Shown: positions 1 through 7,802, numbered from the stretch's first letter. The stretch is DNA of 14,096 nt from JBECKQ01 sp040235375 (GCA_040235375.1 JBECKQ010000072.1:1-14096); one strand, 5' to 3'. The notes: a model not told the origin generated them from the sequence alone. A program made the numbers and translations.

Positions 1-1
1 G

Positions 2-718
2 GCCCGGCAGAACGCCGAGTTCGGGACTTCGACGCTCTATTGCGCCCTCGCGTCTTATGCCGCCGCGAACCAGCGCAACGAGGAATTCAACGAGTGGATC
101 GCGGATGCCGTCAAGTGGTGCGCTCATCGTCGCGGTGGCAGCGGTGTGATCGACCTCCGCACCGCGCTGCCCGCCGGAGAAGGCGGCGGCGAAACCCAAA
201 CGTGGGTGGAACTGCTCGTCAAGGCGCTCCAGGGTGCGAGCGGGAAGGAACCCGGATCGATTGCGCGCGAAGACGTGGTTCGCAGCCTCTGCCTGCTCGG
301 CGGGTGGTGCAGCAGCAACGGGCTCGCGCCGCTGGCCCGCGAAATCCTTGACCAGGCCCAGGCGCGGGCGGGCGCCGTCGGCGAGCATTACCTGTGGCTT
401 GCCGACCTGGCCCGAATGGCGGGCGACACCGCGCGGGCCACGCAACTTGAAACGACGCTGCTGAAAGAGGATGCCCTGCCCGTGCCGCGCGTGGCGGCAC
501 TGCTCGACGAGATAGAAGCTCACGACGGTGCCGAGACCGCCGACTCGTTGGCGCAGCGCGTCGCCGGCTATTCCGATCTGCCCGAGGCGCTGCAGCGCGC
601 CGCCCGTGAAGCGGAGCGTCAGGGCGACGAGACTGCGGCCCGGACCTACCGGGCTCGCTTGCAGGCGCTGAGCGCGGCTTCGGCCGTCCCGCCTCAGGGT
701 CCTTCAAACGCGCGCTGA
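2..718 (+). CDS. C-terminal part of a helical TPR-like protein (5' end outside window)
   Basis: The frame is open from base 2 without a stop to TGA at 716-718, so the gene starts upstream of the window and the GTG at 146 is probably internal. About 238 residues are visible. They are rich in Ala, Glu, Arg and Leu and read as stacked amphipathic helices. One clear TPR-like hairpin covers the region reading GEHYLWLADLARMAGDTARA, and a second occurs near the end (ALQRAAREAERQGDETAARTYRARL). The final 15 residues are low-complexity Ala/Pro/Ser. No catalytic motif, signal peptide or membrane segment is visible in this part. The 3' end overlaps the convergent HAF-repeat gene by 25 bp. It is plausibly the repeat-containing C-terminus of a larger scaffold or processing protein, but the missing N-terminus would decide this. 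The coding call is firm; the function is unknown. Confidence 0.75.
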   Translation, partial: ARQNAEFGTSTLYCALASYAAANQRNEEFNEWIADAVKWCAHRRGGSGVIDLRTALPAGEGGGETQTWVELLVKALQGASGKEPGSIAREDVVRSLCLLGGWCSSNGLAPLAREILDQAQARAGAVGEHYLWLADLARMAGDTARATQLETTLLKEDALPVPRVAALLDEIEAHDGAETADSLAQRVAGYSDLPEALQRAAREAERQGDETAARTYRARLQALSAASAVPPQGPSNAR

Positions 719-1935
719 AACGCCGCGAAATCGGTTAAGTCCACGTCGCCGTCCGCCGGCGCAAAATCGAAATTCTGCAGGCACTCCGCCGACGGCGCGG
801 CGAATGCAGGACCGCCGATCGGTCCGCTCAGGCACGCGGCAAAGGTCGCAAAGTCGACCATGTCGATATCATTGTCGTAATCACCGTCGCCGAGCGGCGG
901 TCTCACGACGAAGCCGCGTTCTTCGCCCCCGGAACTGGCGGTCAAACCATAACCCGCCATCCAATTACGGTTGTTCACCGACTGCGCGGTGACCCGCGTC
1001 CAGCCGGGAAGACTGACGTACCGAATGCTTCCGTCCCCCGGCGCATCGCTGTACCAGCTTACGCGGTTATCGCCCGTCCCGCTGTTGCCGACCATCCGCC
1101 CGGCGTCGTTGATTGACTGGCCCCACTGCGTGGCCGTCTCCGCGTTGTCCACGAAGTGCCACGACCCGTCGTAGGTCACGGCGTGAATATAGGTGTCCCA
1201 GTCATAGAACTTTCCTCGCCCGATCGTCTGCCCGGCATCGTTGATATCGGTGGCGCTGCAGTCAGAGGGTCCGAGCCGACCGAGCACGGTGAGCGTCTGC
1301 GTGGCGATGTCGAACGTGTACGGTGTGGACACACCGAGAGGATCGTCCGCGACGCCGCAAATGACGTTGTTATTGTTGACCGCGCTTGCCAACTGGAGGC
1401 CCGTCAGGCTGGCCGCGCGGATCGCGGCATCGAGGCTGTAGGTCACGCCGTCGTCGTAGTAGAACGCCGTGCGCTCGCCGTTCGTGTTCCAGAAGTACCC
1501 GACGATCACGCCGTCATCGTTGATGCCGTAGGCGCGAAAGTCCGAGTTGGTGTTCGCATCCGGCGGGTAGGGGATCTCGTGCAGGCCGGATCCGTCCCAG
1601 AAAACAGCCTGGGAGTCGGCCTCGTCATTGTGGGCATACCCGCACACCACGTTGTGGTTGTTGATGCCGGTGACCAGCCCGATCGGGTCGGGCGGGTAGA
1701 GGAACGGCAGCTCCGTGACCGTAACGCCGTCAAAGATGAACGGCGTGCTCGAGGTATTGATCACGTAGTTGCCCATGCCGCACGCGATGCCGGCCGTATT
1801 GACGTCCCGCACTTCCACCCCGCCGACCCAGCTCGGCAGCAGCGGCACTTCGATCACCACCCAGGCCGCGTTCACCGCGCTGCCGAGTCCCCATACGACC
1901 AGCAGCGCCGCACATCCAATCGAGATTCTGCGCAT
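694..1935 (-). CDS. Secreted HAF-repeat protein with dockerin-like tail (quartet member 4, type A)
   Basis: 413 residues. The ATG at 1935 is chosen because it opens a signal peptide (MRR, then a hydrophobic run ending in VNA/AW near residue 23) and has GGAG 8 bases upstream; a longer open frame to 2079 would run into the neighbouring gene. Residues about 38-345 hold seven HAF-family units of the form 'IN.aG.vvG......a..wdg....': INNHNVVCGY, INDDGVIVGY, VNNNNVICGV, INDAGQTIGR and INDAGRMVGN are examples. This family is thought to form an extracellular beta-propeller. Residues 349-413 are a dockerin-like pair of Asp-rich loops (DGDYDNDIDMVD, and DGDVDLTD in the second), ending in EGP. The protein is a full-length paralogue of the product of 5089-6348. 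It is the last gene of the four-gene run, 20 bp after its neighbour. The role is inferred to be surface-displayed binding or structure; no enzyme motif is seen. Confidence 0.88.
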   Translation of the reverse strand: MRRISIGCAALLVVWGLGSAVNAAWVVIEVPLLPSWVGGVEVRDVNTAGIACGMGNYVINTSSTPFIFDGVTVTELPFLYPPDPIGLVTGINNHNVVCGYAHNDEADSQAVFWDGSGLHEIPYPPDANTNSDFRAYGINDDGVIVGYFWNTNGERTAFYYDDGVTYSLDAAIRAASLTGLQLASAVNNNNVICGVADDPLGVSTPYTFDIATQTLTVLGRLGPSDCSATDINDAGQTIGRGKFYDWDTYIHAVTYDGSWHFVDNAETATQWGQSINDAGRMVGNSGTGDNRVSWYSDAPGDGSIRYVSLPGWTRVTAQSVNNRNWMAGYGLTASSGGEERGFVVRPPLGDGDYDNDIDMVDFATFAACLSGPIGGPAFAAPSAECLQNFDFAPADGDVDLTDFAAFQRAFEGP

Positions 1936-1955
1936 GGTTGTTCTCCGTTGACTTC

Positions 1956-3500
1956 TCAGCGCCCCGGACCGTCCAGTGCCGTTGTGAAATCGGGCAGGTC
2001 GCCGATGTCGACCGCCCCATTGGTATCGATATCGAATGAAGCACACGAATAGGCCAGCGGGCTGGCAGCGCCGAAGCACTGCTGGAACCCGCCGAAGTCG
2101 CGCAGGTCCACGTCGCCGTCACAATCCTGGTCGCCGGGCACCTGCGGGAAGCAGGTCATCGCCTGCAACAGGTCGTACTCGCTGCCGATGCCGCCCACGT
2201 CAAAGTCCGATCCCCAGACAGTCAGCCAGCGGTGTCCCCCCAGGTGGACGATTTCCGGGTCTCGGTCGTAACCGAAGTCAATGGGTGCGGGCGCGAAGGA
2301 ATTGACGAACCAGGGTGCCGACCACGTCGCGCCGTTGTCGGTGCTCGTCGCGTACAGAATGTCGTAATCGACGCCGAGGTAGCCGTTGAAAGACTCCTTC
2401 GATTGCCAGACCGCGATCCAGTTGCCGTCGCCGTCCGTAGCGGGCACGGGATAGTAATCGGTCCCAAAATCCACATCGTGGTTGGTGTTGACGTATCCTG
2501 GGGGCGACCAGGTTGCACCGTTGTCGTCACTGTAGGAGTAGCGGATATCGTACTCGTCGGTCAATGAGTCGTAGTAGTACCAGACGGCAAGCCATCGCCC
2601 GTTGTCGTCCGTGGCTAGCCGCGGCACCTTGTCGTCCACCCCGTTCGCGTCGGCGGCGTCAGAGTTCACCGGTGCCGGCGCCGTCCACGCGTAGCCGTTC
2701 GTGCTGCTGGATGCGAAAATGTCGAGATCGGTGCCGTAGATTCCATTGGTGTCAAGATCGTAAGCGTTCCAGACGACCATCCAGTGGCCCGTTTTGTCCG
2801 CAACGATCGTGGGGCTGCTGTCGTCAATGTTGTCGGTGGCCATGCTGGGGTGGAGCAACTCCAACGGTGACCATGTCTGTCCGTTGTTCGTGCTGTGCGA
2901 GATGACGATGTCGTCGTCTCCATCCGTGACCAGCGCTTTGTACCACACGGCCACCCAGAGGCCGTTTCCATCCGTCGCGATGGAGGGCGTGTAGTCGGAG
3001 TCCGTGTCCGTTGCCGCATCAGAATTCAGCGGCTCCGACGACGTCCAGGTCGCGCCGTTGTCGTCGCTGCGCGAATACAGGATGTCGATGTCGTCGCCGA
3101 TGGTCCCGCCGTGATTATCCCAACTGTACCACGCGGCGATCCAATGACCGGCATCGTCGGTGACGACGAACGGGTGGAAATCATCCTCGATTTCCGGGGG
3201 ATCAACGGCGTACGGGTCCAGGATCGCCTGGGCGCTCCAGGTCACGCCGTCGTCGGCGCTATGCGAGACGTAGATGTCGAAGTCCCGATCCTGGGCGGCC
3301 GAAACCGCCGCGCACCAGACTGCGACGACGTGGCCGGCATCGTCGGTCGTCATGTGCATGTAGTAGTCTCTATCGACGTCGGTTGCCGCGTCGGAATTGA
3401 AGGGTGCAGCGTCGGTCCAGAGCACGTCCGCGCGGGCCGGCGCCCAAAAAACGAGCAGGCCGGCGATGGCCGCGAGTGTCCAAGCCGTTCGATTCGTCAT
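1956..3500 (-). CDS. Secreted Asp-box (BNR/sialidase-like) six-repeat propeller with dockerin-like tail (type B)
   Basis: 514 residues. The ATG at 3500 is preferred over a TTG at 3515 because GCGGAGAACAGCA places a good ribosome binding site 8 bases before it. The signal peptide ends near ARA/DV (residue 24). Six Asp-box motifs SxDxGxTW lie at about residues 81, 145, 203, 265, 324 and 386, a period near 61, each following a conserved 'ATDGxGxWxAVW' strand. This fits a six-bladed propeller. The FRIP-type arginine motif of true sialidases is not seen, so the common automatic label 'exo-alpha-sialidase' would be doubtful. Residues 455-514 are dockerin-like (DQDCDGDVDLRD and a canonical 12-residue loop DIDTNGAVDIGD), ending in DGPGR. 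It is paralogous to the upstream product (3521-5071), with 20-bp gaps on both sides. It is probably a cell-surface or secreted binding protein; the ligand is unknown. Confidence 0.88.
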   Translation of the reverse strand: MTNRTAWTLAAIAGLLVFWAPARADVLWTDAAPFNSDAATDVDRDYYMHMTTDDAGHVVAVWCAAVSAAQDRDFDIYVSHSADDGVTWSAQAILDPYAVDPPEIEDDFHPFVVTDDAGHWIAAWYSWDNHGGTIGDDIDILYSRSDDNGATWTSSEPLNSDAATDTDSDYTPSIATDGNGLWVAVWYKALVTDGDDDIVISHSTNNGQTWSPLELLHPSMATDNIDDSSPTIVADKTGHWMVVWNAYDLDTNGIYGTDLDIFASSSTNGYAWTAPAPVNSDAADANGVDDKVPRLATDDNGRWLAVWYYYDSLTDEYDIRYSYSDDNGATWSPPGYVNTNHDVDFGTDYYPVPATDGDGNWIAVWQSKESFNGYLGVDYDILYATSTDNGATWSAPWFVNSFAPAPIDFGYDRDPEIVHLGGHRWLTVWGSDFDVGGIGSEYDLLQAMTCFPQVPGDQDCDGDVDLRDFGGFQQCFGAASPLAYSCASFDIDTNGAVDIGDLPDFTTALDGPGR

Positions 3501-3520
3501 TGCTGTTCTCCGCAAGGAGC

Positions 3521-5071
3521 TCAGTCGCCCGGACCGGTGAGGCGTGGGGCAAACGCGGCGAAGTCCTCCGCCCCGATCTGTCCCCCGGCGTCAAAATCGA
3601 ACACGTCGCAGGCGTCTCCGGGCGAGGCGGCCTGCCCCCAGCATGCTTGCATGCCGGCGAAGTCGGCGAGATCCAGATCGCCGTCGGTATCCTGGTCGCC
3701 GCACACGAAAACGCTGCTCCGGGCGTAGAGGATGTCGCGATCGAAGCCGATGGTGCCGTTCAGCCAGTCGGTCGAGTACCACGCCGCCAGCAGCATGTTG
3801 TCGGCGCCCAGGGCGAGTTCCACGCTCCAGTCCTGTGCCGACAGGTCCATCGCGGCGTTGCCGTTGAGCACGCCGGGCGGCGTCCAGTGGGCGCCGTCGT
3901 CGCAACTGCGCGCGAAGAAGACGTCCCGATCGGTACCGATCGGCAATCCCAGCATGTCGTCTGAATACCAGGTGACCACCCAATGTCCGTCGCCGTCGCC
4001 GACGATCCGCGGGTGGGCGTCGTCACCCATGTCGGTCTCCCAGTTTGTGTTGAGCGGCTGTGGGTCGCTCCACGTCGCGCCGGCGTCGAAGCTACGGGAA
4101 AAAACAAGGTCCCGATCGGTCGCGCCGAGCATGTTGCGATACCAGACGGCCAGCCACGTGCCGTTGCCGTCAGTGACCACGTCGCCCTCGATGTCGTAGA
4201 CGAAGTCGGTCAGGTAGTCCGTGTTCAGCGGCGCCGGCTCGCTCCACGTCAGGCCGCTGTCGCTGGTCTGCGAGTAGTGGATGTCCTGGTCTTCTTCGCC
4301 GTTGGAATCGATCATCCCCGCCGCCTTCCAGATTACCACGGCGTTTCCCTGCCCGTCCGTGGCGATGCGCGGAACGATGTCATCGTAGATGTCGGTCTCC
4401 ATGCTCGAATGCAGATGCGTCACCGGCGACCACGTGACGCCGTGGTCCGTGCTGCGCGCCAGTTCCACGTCGCCCTCGTCGCCTGGCGGCGAGTCCTGGC
4501 GCTTCTGCCACACCGCGATCCAGGTGCCGTCCGCCTCGATGGCGATGTCCGGCGTTTGGTCATTGTCGCGCGGAACGTCCACGTCGTGGTCACTGTTGAA
4601 GAAGCCGCGCACCGTCCAGTCCAGGCCGTTGGTGCTCGTCGCGTACAGAAGGTCGATGTCGCTCGTCGCCCCCTGATCCCAACTGTTCCACACCGTCAGC
4701 CAGTGCCCGTCCCCGTCGGTGAAGACTGCCGGAGTCGAGTCGTGCAGGTCGTCACTGGTCGCAACCGGATCCACCGCCTCGGGCGACGACCAGGTCAGGC
4801 CGTTGTCCACGCTGTGGGCGGTGAAGATGTCCATGTCTTCGCCGTAGCCCTCACCATTACTATTCATGTTTCGCGAGGCCCAGACGCCTACCCAGGCCCC
4901 CGCGCCGTCCGTGGCCAGGACTGGATAGTAATCGTGTCGACCGTCGTCCGTAGCAGCGTTGTTGTTGAGCGCCTGCGGATAAGTCCAGGCCATCTCCGCC
5001 GCGGCGGGGATCGCCAACGCGACCAGCGCCCATCCGCATGCAACCAGCAGCGTTCGCTTCAATCCGGTCAT
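3521..5071 (-). CDS. Secreted Asp-box (BNR/sialidase-like) six-repeat propeller with dockerin-like tail (type B paralogue)
   Basis: 516 residues starting at ATG 5071. The signal peptide runs MTGLKRTLLVACGW... and cleaves near AAA/EM (residue 25). Six Asp-box motifs lie at about residues 87 (SVDNGLTW), 146 (shortened STNGLDW), 207, 269, 327 and 389 (SCDDGAHW), each after a 'TDGxGxWxxVW' strand. This matches the arrangement in the product of 1956-3500. Residues 457-516 are dockerin-like: the first loop is clean (DQDTDGDLDLAD), while the second (DFDAGGQIGAED) has lost acidic ligand positions and may bind calcium poorly. The start has only a weak upstream purine stretch (GGCGGA, about 17 bases away) and sits 17 bp after the preceding stop codon, so translational coupling to the upstream HAF gene is plausible. 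No sialidase catalytic arginines are recognisable; a non-enzymatic surface role is inferred. Confidence 0.87.
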   Translation of the reverse strand: MTGLKRTLLVACGWALVALAIPAAAEMAWTYPQALNNNAATDDGRHDYYPVLATDGAGAWVGVWASRNMNSNGEGYGEDMDIFTAHSVDNGLTWSSPEAVDPVATSDDLHDSTPAVFTDGDGHWLTVWNSWDQGATSDIDLLYATSTNGLDWTVRGFFNSDHDVDVPRDNDQTPDIAIEADGTWIAVWQKRQDSPPGDEGDVELARSTDHGVTWSPVTHLHSSMETDIYDDIVPRIATDGQGNAVVIWKAAGMIDSNGEEDQDIHYSQTSDSGLTWSEPAPLNTDYLTDFVYDIEGDVVTDGNGTWLAVWYRNMLGATDRDLVFSRSFDAGATWSDPQPLNTNWETDMGDDAHPRIVGDGDGHWVVTWYSDDMLGLPIGTDRDVFFARSCDDGAHWTPPGVLNGNAAMDLSAQDWSVELALGADNMLLAAWYSTDWLNGTIGFDRDILYARSSVFVCGDQDTDGDLDLADFAGMQACWGQAASPGDACDVFDFDAGGQIGAEDFAAFAPRLTGPGD

Positions 5072-5088
5072 GCAACTGCACCATCCGC

Positions 5089-6348
5089 CTAGGGCCCTGC
5101 CGGCTCCATCAATGCGGCCAACGCCGCGAAGTCGTGCAGGTCCACGTCGCCATCGGCCGGTGCAAAGTCAAACACCGCGAGGCAGGAGGCCGGCGGCGTC
5201 GAGAATCCTTCTCCCTCTTTCGGGCCGCTCAGGCACGGCACAAACGCCGTGTAGTCGTCGAGGTCGACATCGCCGTCGTGGTCGATATCTCCCGGCGGAG
5301 GCGCCGCGATGAACCCGCGATCGTCGTCCGGCGACACGTCATTCAGCCCATACCCCACCATGATGTGGGCGTCATTGATTCCGGAGAGCGACGCGCTGGA
5401 CCATCCGGCCAGCGTAACGTGGCGCATTTCGCCGGCGCCGGGCGTGTCGCAGAACCACATCCAGCGGTCGGCGCTGGTGTCCGTGTTGCCGATGACGCGC
5501 CCGTCGGCGGCGATGTCGGCTGCCCACTGTGCCTCCGTGATCGTCGGGTCGAGGATCTGGAAACCGCCGTCGTACCGAAGGGCGTGGATCGGGCTGCCCA
5601 GGTACGAACGTCCGCGTCCGATGACCTGGCCGGCGTCGTTGATGCCCGCAGTGAAGTAGCTCTCCCAGATGGTCATGACGCCGAGCACGTTGACCGTGCC
5701 GGTGTTGATGTCGTAGGTGAAGAAGTTGTATTCGCTGGCGGGGTCCTCGGCGTGCCCGCAGATCAGGCCGTTGTTGTTGACATCCTCGGCGTAGCTGCGC
5801 TCCCCGGTGAGCCCGGCGGCGCGCAGCGCGCTTTTCAGCGAATGCGTCTGCCCGTCGTAGTAATACGCAGCGGCGTAGCCGTCGGTGCTGACGTAGTATC
5901 CGACGACGACGCCGGCGTTGTTCAGGCCGTTGGCGCGCATGTCGCCGGTGGCCAGGGTGTCCGGCGGTTCGGGAATCATCTGCACCGTACTGCCCGACCA
6001 GATGACGGCGCGGTCCACGCTGTCGATGTTGTGTGACTGGCCGGCGATGACGCCCGACCGATTGATCGCGGTCGCGTTGGCAAACGGGTAGGAAGCGCCC
6101 GGCGCCAGGTACGGCAATTCCGTCATCGTTCCAGCTTCGTAGCGGAAGGCGGTGGCCGACACGCCGGAAATATAGTTGCCCACACCGACGATCACGCCGC
6201 TGCTGTTGATGTCCGACGGCTGGACGTCCCCCGACCAGCCCGGCAGGACGGGCAATTCGGTGACGATCCATTCCGCGGCGGCGCGTCCCGCGGGATAGAG
6301 TGACGCCAGGGCCGCCAGCCAAAGGGCGCGACGGAAGCTTCCGTTCAT
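5089..6348 (-). CDS. Secreted HAF-repeat protein with dockerin-like tail (quartet member 1, type A)
   Basis: 419 residues. The ATG at 6348 gives a compact signal peptide (MNGSFRRALWLAALASLYPA..., cleavage near AAA/EW at residue 25) and has AAGGTG 6 bases upstream; an upstream TTG at 6393 would put a poor leader in front. Residues about 40-345 contain seven HAF units (INSSGVIVGV, INRSGVIAGQ, LNNAGVVVGY, VNNNGLICGH, INDAGQVIGR, a weak ADGRVIGN, INDAHIMVGY). Residues 352-419 are dockerin-like, with loops DIDHDGDVDLDD and DGDVDLHD, ending in EPAGP. It is a paralogue of the product of 694-1935 along its whole length, including a shared FDFAPADGDVDL segment. It is the first gene of the four-gene run and begins 43 bp after the U-tract of the terminator that ends the PEP-CTERM gene. 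Probably an exported propeller; partner unknown. Confidence 0.88.
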   Translation of the reverse strand: MNGSFRRALWLAALASLYPAGRAAAEWIVTELPVLPGWSGDVQPSDINSSGVIVGVGNYISGVSATAFRYEAGTMTELPYLAPGASYPFANATAINRSGVIAGQSHNIDSVDRAVIWSGSTVQMIPEPPDTLATGDMRANGLNNAGVVVGYYVSTDGYAAAYYYDGQTHSLKSALRAAGLTGERSYAEDVNNNGLICGHAEDPASEYNFFTYDINTGTVNVLGVMTIWESYFTAGINDAGQVIGRGRSYLGSPIHALRYDGGFQILDPTITEAQWAADIAADGRVIGNTDTSADRWMWFCDTPGAGEMRHVTLAGWSSASLSGINDAHIMVGYGLNDVSPDDDRGFIAAPPPGDIDHDGDVDLDDYTAFVPCLSGPKEGEGFSTPPASCLAVFDFAPADGDVDLHDFAALAALMEPAGP

Positions 6349-6391
6349 GTTGGACACCTTGTGTAAGAGGTCCGTCGTTCTGCGATCCGAC

Positions 6392-6434
6392 AAAAAAGGC
6401 GCCGATCCGGCCGCTGTCGCGGCGGACCGACGCC
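6392..6434 (-). terminator. Rho-independent terminator of the PEP-CTERM gene
   Basis: On the minus strand an arm GGCGTCGGTCCGCC (6434-6421) is followed by an 8-base loop, then GGCCGGATCGGCGCC (6412-6398) and TTTTTT (6397-6392). The arms pair along almost their full length with two G.U pairs and one bulge, and the T-run follows directly. It lies 41 bp after the stop of the PEP-CTERM gene and ends 43 bp before the start of the next gene, so it separates that gene from the four-gene run unless read-through occurs. Confidence 0.8.
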
Positions 6435-6475
6435 CGATCGTTCACGAGATTGCCGCGCGTCTCCGCCGCCTCGTA

Positions 6476-7525
6476 TTAGCGACGACGACGCAGGCCCACG
6501 AGCCCGCCGAGAGCCAGTAGCGCAAGGCTGGTCGGCTCGGGAATGTAGTAGAGGCCACGCGTTCCGTTGTTGTTGTACGCGAACATGTCGTTATAGAAAC
6601 CGATCTCGTAGACGGTGGACGAGGCGCCTGGCGAAGCGAGCAGGTCGTCCTTCGTCAGCACGATCGACAGAGAGGTCGCGGGATCCGCCGGATCGAACTT
6701 CAGGATGTCGTCGCTGCTGGTTTCGTAGAAGTAGACCATCCCGTCCGGGCTGATCCCTTCGACGGCGCCGAAGCCGGCGGCTGATCCGCCCGTCACGGCG
6801 ATGATGTTTGCCTGCGTCAGCACCTCGGAGATGGTACCGCCACTGTACTTGTACATGGCGTCGTTGGTGTTGTTGCCCCAATAGAGATCGCCATTAACGT
6901 CGAAGCCCATGCCGCCGCTGATGCTCGAGTTGCCCTGGACGGCCGTCAGATCCGCTGCCGTCGCCACCGTCGTCAACGCGCCGGGACCAGTCGTCATCAG
7001 AATGTCGTCGGCCGTCGACTCGTAGAACACGTGCTCGCCGGTCGGTGTGACCGCCGCCGGAGTCAGCAGCGAGGCGCCGGTCTGGGCCGGATAGAAGCCC
7101 TGCTGATACGCAAGGATCTGCGCATTGCTGACGTAGGACGTAATCGCGCCGCTCGTCTTGTCCACCCGCCACACCGCATCGGTGGTGCTGTCCGACCACT
7201 GGATGTAGTTGCCCGACTGGCCCAAACCGTAGAAAGACGTTGCTCCTGAACTGCCGCCGTTGGCGATCTGCCAGGCTGCGTTGGACATCAACTCGGTTGA
7301 GGTCTGTACGCCACTGAGATTGTTGACTTTGACAAGCCGCGCGGCCGTACCCAGCATGTGGTACGACGTGTCGCCGTCGATGACCCAGGAGTAGTGCTGG
7401 CTATTGAAACCCGGATTCGACGAGTCCAACGTCGCCCACGACACCAGTTCCTGTGGAACGCTGCCCATCGCCGGCGCGACCGCGATGACGGCCACCGCAC
7501 AAGCAAGAACCCCCATACGTCTCAT
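6476..7525 (-). CDS. PEP-CTERM sorted exported protein with propeller-like repeats
   Basis: 349 residues. The start at ATG 7525 is fixed by a perfect AAGGAGGTG 7 bases upstream; the second ATG at 7516 is too close to that site. A signal peptide (MRRMGVLACAVAVIAVAPAMG) cleaves near residue 21. The C-terminus is a textbook PEP-CTERM signal: IPEPTSLALLALGGLVGLRRRR, that is a PEP motif, a hydrophobic helix and an Arg cluster. It would be recognised by an exosortase (EpsH/XrtA family, not in this window) and the protein passed to the surface or exopolysaccharide matrix. The middle has four related strands about 50 residues apart (YIQWSDSTTDAVWRV, VFYESTADDILMTT, LYWGNNTNDAMYKY, VYFYETSSDDILKF), suggesting a small beta-propeller. 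No enzyme motif is seen. It has its own promoter (7773-7802) and terminator, so it is a single-gene transcript. Confidence 0.9.
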   Translation of the reverse strand: MRRMGVLACAVAVIAVAPAMGSVPQELVSWATLDSSNPGFNSQHYSWVIDGDTSYHMLGTAARLVKVNNLSGVQTSTELMSNAAWQIANGGSSGATSFYGLGQSGNYIQWSDSTTDAVWRVDKTSGAITSYVSNAQILAYQQGFYPAQTGASLLTPAAVTPTGEHVFYESTADDILMTTGPGALTTVATAADLTAVQGNSSISGGMGFDVNGDLYWGNNTNDAMYKYSGGTISEVLTQANIIAVTGGSAAGFGAVEGISPDGMVYFYETSSDDILKFDPADPATSLSIVLTKDDLLASPGASSTVYEIGFYNDMFAYNNNGTRGLYYIPEPTSLALLALGGLVGLRRRR

Positions 7526-7530
7526 CGATC

Positions 7531-7540
7531 CACCTCCTTA
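7531..7540 (-). promoter_or_regulatory. Strong ribosome binding site of the PEP-CTERM gene
   Basis: The minus strand reads TAAGGAGGTG followed by GATCG and ATG at 7525. This is nearly the full anti-Shine-Dalgarno complement at good spacing, the strongest ribosome binding site in the window, and it decides the start codon. Confidence 0.85.
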
Positions 7541-7572
7541 AATTCGCGTCTCCGCGCTTCCTTCCGACTGAA

Positions 7573-7634
7573 ACCTTCGCCCGCCGAAAGGGCCCGACCT
7601 TCACCCACGCGAGCGCACGCCCGCACCTTCACCG
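7573..7634 (-). repeat. Three GGYGAAGGT motifs in the leader of the PEP-CTERM gene
   Basis: On the minus strand CGGTGAAGGT (7634-7625), GGGTGAAGGT (7606-7597) and GGGCGAAGGT (7582-7573) occur 28 and 24 bases apart within the predicted 5' leader of the PEP-CTERM transcript. No known riboswitch or protein-binding motif is recognised. They may be regulator or RNA-binding sites, or chance in a G-rich leader. Confidence 0.4.
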
Positions 7635-7772
7635 CCCCGACGACCCGTCAGGGAGCGACACTTGTTCCGCTTACTCTCTCTCGCGGTGGTGAACAGTCGT
7701 GAAGTGGCTGACGTCCCCATGTTGCTGGGCGACGCGCACCGCAAACCGATCAATCACACTCCCCCGGCTCCG

Positions 7773-7802
7773 ACTATAACAAGGCGTCCCGACTCAAGTC
7801 AA
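7773..7802 (-). promoter_or_regulatory. Sigma-70 type promoter for the PEP-CTERM gene
   Basis: The minus strand has TTGACT (7802-7797), an 18-base spacer and TATAGT (7778-7773); each hexamer matches five of six consensus positions. The predicted transcript start is near 7766, giving a leader of about 240 nt before the ATG at 7525. It is the best promoter in the window and points into the PEP-CTERM gene. Confidence 0.65.

Noticed and set aside
1956..5071. True sialidase activity for the two Asp-box proteins
   Set aside because: Asp boxes are structural. The arginine triad and FRIP-type motif of catalytic sialidases are not visible in either protein.
3983..5092. 369-codon plus-strand open frame (and similar ones at 1156-2052, 2895-3728 and 5038-6036)
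   Set aside because: These are antisense shadows of the secreted propeller genes. Their translations are Val/Arg/Asp repeats mirroring the Asp-box codons, and they lack ribosome binding sites.
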